Source of the DNA: an uncultured Selenomonadales bacterium
Lineage (GTDB): Bacteria > Bacillota > Negativicutes > Selenomonadales > Selenomonadaceae
Reading direction: 5' to 3'
Length of the DNA stretch: 9,602 nt
Assembly (NCBI GenBank): GCA_937877545.1
Contig: CALFJE010000129.1
Location: 1-9,602 of the forward strand
A program made the translations under genes and the position numbers. Of the stretch, positions 5,825 to 9,602 are shown piece by piece. How positions within the stretch are numbered: position 1 is the stretch's first letter; every line of letters begins with the position of its first letter. The notes beneath the pieces are model-generated. The model saw only the letters and a list, made by a program, of their open reading frames with translations. It was not told the DNA's origin and did not search any database.

Positions 5825-6934
5825 ATGATAAAAAAAATATGCGCGGCTTTGCTGACGGCAATGCTTATAAGCTCTGCGGCAACGGCGGCTGATAAGGACG
5901 CGGAGCCTTCCGAAGTCAACGCCGACGAAATAGAATACGACATGAGTACGCAAAAGGTCGCGGCTTCGGGCAACGTGTTCATAAAGCACGGGAAGGCGGC
6001 GGATACTCAAACGCCCTCCGAGCTGAACGCCGACGCCGTCGAATACGACATGAACAGCGGGATAATGTCTGCGGCTGGCAACGTCCTGTTAAAGAACGGC
6101 TTGACCAGAGCGACGGGGCTTCACGCTATGTATAACGTCAACACAAAGGCGGCGCACCTCGTCGGCAACGTGATTGTCGTGCGCGAGGACATGCGCATAA
6201 CGTGCAACACGCTTGCCAGCGACGGGCAGGGGCACATGACGGCAGACGGCAACGTTATCGCGACGCAAAAGGTTGCGCCCGACGCCAAATATCCCGACGG
6301 CGACACGCGCACTTTTCGCAGCGAGCGGCTTGACTACTTCCCCGACGACCGTAAACATTTCCTTATCCCGACGGGCGGCATAGCCGAAAGCACCGCCGAG
6401 GGCACCTTCACGGCGGACTACATGGAGGGTTGGCTCGTCGACGAACACTATATCGGCACCGGCAACGCTCACCTGGTCAGCCCTGCGCGGAATATGGAAG
6501 CCGGCGGCGACATGGTTGACTATTCCGGCAAGGACGCGGGCAAGGCGGTCTTGAGCGGCAACGCGTGGGCTGTTCAGGATAACAATACCATTCGCGGCAA
6601 TCGCTTGACGGTTTACCTCGCCGACGACGGTAAGCTTAAGGCGGAGGATAACGCCGCGCCGCAACTTGAACTGCCCAAGCTTGAAATGCCTAAGATGCCG
6701 ACCGTTGATAAGGCTTTCGAGAAAACCGACGCCGATAATAAGACCGTTGTCGACGAGTTCAAACGCGTTGCGCCCGTCAACGAGGAGGAGCTTATCGGCA
6801 AGGAAATTGCGACGGAGCCTTTCGCCGACGATAAAGCCGACTCCGCGCAGATTGAACCCGTTACCGAGGATAAAGCCGACGGCGATACGATTTTGATTGA
6901 TCCTGCGAACGAGGCGAGCGGCAATGAACCTTGA
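5825..6934 (+). CDS. lptA: Periplasmic LPS-binding bridge protein LptA (OstA-like), extended
   Basis: Periplasmic protein that oligomerises into the jelly-roll bridge carrying LPS from LptC to the outer-membrane LptD. A signal peptide is visible (MIKKICAALLTAMLISSAATA, likely cut near residue 21). OstA-type strand repeats follow, with recurring NADEIEYDM, ASGNV and TADGNV elements. At 369 residues it is about twice the length of E. coli LptA. Two features explain part of this: a 29-residue block at 28-56 recurs at 64-92, and residues after about 278 form a proline- and acid-rich tail (LPKLEMPKMPTVDK onward) that looks disordered. The ATG follows the lptC stop by one base, with GGAGG at 5811-5815. 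The last 11 bases overlap lptB. A fusion-like multi-domain LptA or a large OstA family member is the alternative reading. Confidence 0.87.
   Translation: MIKKICAALLTAMLISSAATAADKDAEPSEVNADEIEYDMSTQKVAASGNVFIKHGKAADTQTPSELNADAVEYDMNSGIMSAAGNVLLKNGLTRATGLHAMYNVNTKAAHLVGNVIVVREDMRITCNTLASDGQGHMTADGNVIATQKVAPDAKYPDGDTRTFRSERLDYFPDDRKHFLIPTGGIAESTAEGTFTADYMEGWLVDEHYIGTGNAHLVSPARNMEAGGDMVDYSGKDAGKAVLSGNAWAVQDNNTIRGNRLTVYLADDGKLKAEDNAAPQLELPKLEMPKMPTVDKAFEKTDADNKTVVDEFKRVAPVNEEELIGKEIATEPFADDKADSAQIEPVTEDKADGDTILIDPANEASGNEP
5906..6100 (+). repeat. Internal 108-bp-period duplication in lptA
   Basis: Bases 5906-5992 and 6014-6100 encode aligned 29-residue blocks (PSEVNADEIEYDM... and PSELNADAVEYDM..., each ending in GNV-x-x-K-x-G), offset by exactly 36 residues. 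The match includes long shared DNA words such as AACGCCGACG and GAATACGACATGA. It is best explained as an in-frame duplication adding one strand-turn unit to the beta-jelly-roll. Confidence 0.75.
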
Positions 6935-7643
6935 GGCGCGGGATTTAGTCAAGGCATTCAAGGGGCGCACGGTCGTCAACAAGGTGTCGTTGCGCGTGGA
7001 GACGGGCGAAGTCGTCGGCTTACTCGGACCGAACGGCGCAGGTAAAACAACGTCCTTTTACATGATGGTCGGACTGGAGCGACCCGATTCGGGCGACGTG
7101 TTCATTTCCGACGTAAACATTTCCAAATTGCCGATGTATCGCCGCGCAGAGCTGGGGATAAGCTACCTCACGCAAGAGGCGTCGATATTCCGCAAGCTGA
7201 CGGTTTCGGAAAACATAATGGCGATTCTGGAGACGTTGCACTTGAGCAAGGCGGAGCGCAAGCAAAAGCTTGACGAATTGCTTCAGGAATTCGGGATACG
7301 GCACGTTGAAGGGCGTAAGGGCACGGAACTATCGGGCGGCGAACGTCGGCGCGTGGAAATTGCACGATGCTTGGCGTTGGAGCCGAAATTCATTTTGCTG
7401 GACGAACCGTTTGCTGGCGTTGACCCGTTGGCTGTTGCCGACATTCAGGAGATTATCAAGTACTTGCGCGAACGCGGCATGGGCATTTTGATAACCGACC
7501 ACAACGTCCGCGAGACGCTTCATATCGTCGACCGCGCCTATATCCTCAATGAGGGCAAAATTTTGCTTGAAGGCTCCGCCGACGAGATTGCCAACAGCGA
7601 CATTGCCAAAAAGTTTTATCTGGGCAGTAATTTTACTTTGTAG
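6924..7643 (+). CDS. lptB: LPS export ABC transporter ATP-binding protein LptB
   Basis: Cytoplasmic ATPase that, as a dimer bound to LptF/LptG, powers LPS extraction from the inner membrane. The 239-residue product is the usual LptB size, with all ABC motifs intact: Walker A GPNGAGKTT (35-43), Q-loop Q84 in YLTQEASIFRKLTV, signature LSGGE (136-140), Walker B FILLDEP (156-162, D160/E161), and switch histidine H193 in TDHNVRET. The sequence YLTQEASIFRKLTVSENI is characteristic of LptB. The ATG at 6924 overlaps the lptA end by 11 bases and is preferred over a TTG at 6897; GAGG at 6911-6914 is a modest ribosome site, so translation is probably coupled to lptA. Identification is secure from both motifs and context. 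Confidence 0.96.
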   Translation: MNLEARDLVKAFKGRTVVNKVSLRVETGEVVGLLGPNGAGKTTSFYMMVGLERPDSGDVFISDVNISKLPMYRRAELGISYLTQEASIFRKLTVSENIMAILETLHLSKAERKQKLDELLQEFGIRHVEGRKGTELSGGERRRVEIARCLALEPKFILLDEPFAGVDPLAVADIQEIIKYLRERGMGILITDHNVRETLHIVDRAYILNEGKILLEGSADEIANSDIAKKFYLGSNFTL

Positions 7644-7657
7644 CAACCGAACTAATC

Positions 7658-7691
7658 CCTAATTCCTAATTCCTAATTCCTAATTCCTAAT
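7658..7691. repeat. Heptanucleotide tandem repeat (CCTAATT)4 plus six bases
   Basis: Four perfect CCTAATT units (7658-7685) and a six-base partial fifth (7686-7691) fill the lptB-lptF gap. A degenerate CTAATC lies just upstream. The repeat ends directly at the lptF ribosome site GGAGGG (7692-7697), so gain or loss of units would leave ribosome site-to-ATG spacing unchanged but shift the distance from the lptB stop. It is a simple sequence repeat of unknown effect. It is not a CRISPR array, because there are no spacers. Confidence 0.9.
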
Positions 7692-7703
7692 GGAGGGCTT
7701 TGA

Positions 7704-8798
7704 ATGCGCATAAGAATACTTGACAGGTACATATTTCAGGAAGTCGTTTTCGCGTTCCTGTTTGCGATTTGCGCGTTCACGGCGGTGTTTATCGGTTCGG
7801 GCACGCTGTTCAGAATCGCGAGGTACATAACCGATTACGGCGCGAGCCTTTCCTCCGTGTTAAAGATTTTTGTCTACGGGTTGCCGAATATCATCATGTG
7901 GACGTTTCCGATGTCAATGCTTTTGGCGACGCTCTTGACGTTCGGGCGGCTGTCGAGTTCGAGCGAGATAACGGCGATGAAGTCTTGCGGGATAAGTTTC
8001 AGTCGGATAGCCGCGCCCGCGATTTTTTTGGGCGTTATCGTGACGGCTTGCGCGATACTCTTCAGCGAGCACGTGGTGCCCTGGGCGAATACCGCTTACA
8101 ACAACGTCGTCTACTACGAGATTCAGGGCAACACCGAGCTTAAGTCGCAAGACCACATAATCGTTAAGGAGATGGCGGGCGAGCGCATTGACCGGCTGAT
8201 TTACGCCCGTCAATACAAGGCGCGGGAGGAGATTTTGGAGGGCGTTTCCATGCAAGTCTTCAACGAGGACGGCAAGGTTACGCACGTGGAAAACGCGACC
8301 TTTGCGGAGTGGCGCGACGAAAAGTGGATAATGCATGACGGCATGATTTACGACCTGGCCGACGAGCAACGGACGCATACCATGAAGTTTGACCGACAAA
8401 TCCTGCCGATAAACGCCAGCCCGCGCCAAATCGTCCGCGAACAGAAGAAGCCCGAAGAACTTACAATGAGCGAACTCAAGGCGCAAATCGCAATCATGAA
8501 GTCGCAATACGCCAACACGAACAAATTGGAGACGGAGCTTTATCAGCGAATCACGGTGCCAATGGCAAGCTTAATCTTCGCGCTGATAGGCGTGCCGTTG
8601 GGCTTGCAACCGACGCGGACGCCGTCGTCAATGGGTTTTGCGCTGAGCGTCGTGATAATCTTCCTGTACTACGCGGTCATGACGTTGGCGAACGCGATAG
8701 CTCGCAGCGGCGCAATCCCGCCGATTTACGCGGTGTGGATACCCAACGCCATAGGTTTAATTTCGGGCTTCGTGCTGATTTATCGGGCGTCGAGGTGA
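7704..8798 (+). CDS. lptF: LPS export permease, LptF/LptG (YjgP/YjgQ) family
   Basis: Inner-membrane permease of the LptB2FG extractor. The 364-residue protein has the family layout: hydrophobic segments near 13-36, 52-80 and 98-122, then a periplasmic beta-jelly-roll domain (about 125-275), then three more segments near 284-303, 311-332 and 340-361. The pre-helix block LYQRITVPMASLIFALIGVP is a hallmark of YjgP/YjgQ proteins. The ATG at 7704 has GGAGGG six bases upstream (7692-7697). Only one such permease is present, where enterobacteria have adjacent lptF and lptG; the partner is either elsewhere in the genome or this protein forms a homodimer. Whether it is LptF or LptG proper cannot be decided here, so the symbol is nominal. 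Confidence 0.92.
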   Translation: MRIRILDRYIFQEVVFAFLFAICAFTAVFIGSGTLFRIARYITDYGASLSSVLKIFVYGLPNIIMWTFPMSMLLATLLTFGRLSSSSEITAMKSCGISFSRIAAPAIFLGVIVTACAILFSEHVVPWANTAYNNVVYYEIQGNTELKSQDHIIVKEMAGERIDRLIYARQYKAREEILEGVSMQVFNEDGKVTHVENATFAEWRDEKWIMHDGMIYDLADEQRTHTMKFDRQILPINASPRQIVREQKKPEELTMSELKAQIAIMKSQYANTNKLETELYQRITVPMASLIFALIGVPLGLQPTRTPSSMGFALSVVIIFLYYAVMTLANAIARSGAIPPIYAVWIPNAIGLISGFVLIYRASR

Positions 8799-8803
8799 GG
8801 ATT

Positions 8804-9454
8804 ATGCGGAAATTTTCAACGGAGGCGGACAGGGAACGCGTCAAGGCTCTTTACAAGTTTGAGGCGGAGGCGCGGCTTCAAGGTCACAAGCTGATAGCGG
8901 GCGTCGACGAGGCGGGGCGCGGCTCCTTAGTCGGAGCGGTCATGGTGGCGGCGGTTATCCTGCCCGAAGATTTATATTTGGAACGGCTCGACGACTCAAA
9001 GAAACTTTCCGCCAAAGTCCGCGAGGTGCTTTTTGAGCAAATCTGCGCGGCGGCGATAAGTTACTCCTGCGTGGCGGTCGACATTGAGGAGATTGACACG
9101 TTGAATATTTATCGGGCGACGTTGGAAGGCATGAAACGCGCCGTTGCGAGCTTGGACGTTCAGCCGGACTTTGTGCTTACCGACGCCATGAAAGTTGACT
9201 TCGGCGACGCAATTCAATCCCGCTCGATTATCCACGGCGACGCGCTCAGTGCTTCGATAGCCGCCGCCTCGATTATCGCCAAGGTGACACGTGACCGCCT
9301 TGCCGACGAATGGGCTTTGGCTTATCCCGAATACGGCTTTGAACACAATCGCGGCTACGGCACTAAGGCTCACCTCAACGCCATAGCCGAGCACGGAGCC
9401 TGTCCGATTCATCGCCGCTCGTTCGAGCCGGTCAAAAGTCTTTTGGCAAAATGA
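8804..9454 (+). CDS. rnhB: Ribonuclease HII
   Basis: Cytoplasmic endonuclease that cuts RNA in RNA/DNA hybrids and at single ribonucleotides misincorporated in DNA. The product is 216 residues. Motifs in order are GVDEAGRGSLVGAV with D35 and E36, LDDSKKLS (62-69), D127 in LTDAMKV, D146 in HGDALSASIAAASIIAK, VTRDR (161-165) and the C-terminal HNRGYGTKAHL...PIHRRSF block. D35, E36, D127 and D146 are the expected metal ligands. The ATG at 8804 is chosen because GAGGTGAGG (8792-8800) spans the lptF stop just upstream; an in-frame extension to 8735 would run inside lptF. It is the last gene of the block, five bases after lptF and three bases before a terminator. Its 3' end is duplicated downstream. 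Confidence 0.96.
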   Translation: MRKFSTEADRERVKALYKFEAEARLQGHKLIAGVDEAGRGSLVGAVMVAAVILPEDLYLERLDDSKKLSAKVREVLFEQICAAAISYSCVAVDIEEIDTLNIYRATLEGMKRAVASLDVQPDFVLTDAMKVDFGDAIQSRSIIHGDALSASIAAASIIAKVTRDRLADEWALAYPEYGFEHNRGYGTKAHLNAIAEHGACPIHRRSFEPVKSLLAK

Positions 9455-9455
9455 A
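9365..9455 (+). repeat. First copy of a 91-bp direct repeat (rnhB 3' end)
   Basis: This stretch (rnhB codons 188-216, the stop and one further base) reappears at 9512-9602 with only two substitutions, an offset of 147 bases. The differences are A9377 to G9524 (N192 to D) and C9400 to T9547 (synonymous in codon 199). The bases just upstream of the two copies show no clear homology beyond the repeat. Confidence 0.95.
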
Positions 9456-9456
9456 A

Positions 9457-9487
9457 ACCCCCGCCACATTCGGCAGGGGTAATTTTT
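9457..9487 (+). terminator. Rho-independent terminator after rnhB
   Basis: ACCCCCGCC (9457-9465) pairs with GGCAGGGGT (9472-9480) around a six-base loop, with one C-A mismatch, followed two bases later by five T (9483-9487). A run of A precedes the stem, so it could also work weakly on the opposite strand. It starts three bases after the rnhB stop and closes the gene block. Confidence 0.9.
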
Positions 9488-9511
9488 ATGACAACGATTT
9501 AATTTCGCGCA

Positions 9512-9602
9512 AAGGCTCACCTCGACGCCATAGCCGAGCACGGAGCTTGTCCGATTCATCGCCGCTCGTTCGAGCCGGTCAAAAGTCTTTTGGCAAAATG
9601 AA
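9512..9602 (+). pseudogene. Duplicated 3' fragment of rnhB, truncated by window edge
   Basis: The segment encodes residues corresponding to RNase HII K188-K216 and the stop, in frame, with one amino-acid change (N192 to D) and one silent change. It has no start of its own: an ATG at 9488 in the same frame meets TAA at 9500-9502. It lacks the catalytic part of the enzyme, so it cannot be functional as RNase HII. It may be a recent tandem duplication whose right end lies beyond the window, a remnant of integration at the rnhB 3' end, or an assembly effect. The 57 bases between the copies (9455-9511) hold the terminator and no gene. Confidence 0.85.

Noticed and set aside
7644..7703. CRISPR or leader-like array in the lptB-lptF gap
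   Set aside because: Units are seven bases and directly adjacent without spacers, so it is a simple tandem repeat.
9488..9502. Short frame starting at an ATG after the terminator, in frame with the rnhB fragment
   Set aside because: It stops after four codons (TAA at 9500-9502) and cannot express the duplicated fragment.

Overview
The window carries one co-directional block of ten genes on the + strand (149-9454). It belongs to a diderm, LPS-making bacterium. Recognisable genes are kdsC, an lpxL-type lipid A acyltransferase, lptC, lptA, lptB, an lptF/G permease and rnhB. Strong GGAGG-type ribosome binding sites together with a compact kdsC/lpxL/lptC-A-B-F cluster suggest a Gram-negative Firmicute (Negativicutes, Selenomonas/Veillonella-like). 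That placement is inference from gene order and style; no rRNA or marker phylogeny is available here. Sampled 180-base stretches of genes 3 and 4 are about 55% G+C.

Layout. Positions 1-148 hold no gene, only a perfect inverted repeat (26-53) and an imperfect hairpin (84-120) ahead of kdsC. kdsC (149-721) is followed by three tandem paralogous genes of unknown function (731-1933, 1945-3129, 3133-4314). Each encodes about 395 residues with a PP-loop-like SCGVDS motif and a C-terminal four-cysteine motif resembling the zinc site of QueC/ExsB enzymes. Next come lpxL (4328-5254), lptC (5251-5823), lptA (5825-6934), lptB (6924-7643), a heptanucleotide tandem repeat (7658-7691), lptF/G (7704-8798) and rnhB (8804-9454). 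A rho-independent terminator (9457-9487) closes the block. A 91-base near-identical copy of the rnhB 3' end (9512-9602) then runs to the window edge.

How the genes work together. KdsC makes free Kdo for the LPS inner core, and the LpxL-type enzyme adds a secondary acyl chain to lipid A. LptB with LptF/G extracts finished LPS from the inner membrane, LptC receives it and LptA carries it across the periplasm. Spacings of -11 to +13 bp, except the 60-bp repeat-bearing gap before lptF, indicate one transcript. The three PP-loop paralogs lie between Kdo supply and lipid A completion/export, so a role in modifying an LPS or envelope precursor is the simplest guess, but their substrate is not readable from sequence.

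Most notable: the first paralog has an uninterrupted run of nine G at codons 12-15. Losing or gaining one G gives a stop within a few codons, which is the architecture of a phase-variable ON/OFF switch. This gene is also clearly more AT-rich than its two sisters. With the heptamer repeat before lptF, the block has two sites prone to slipped-strand length change.
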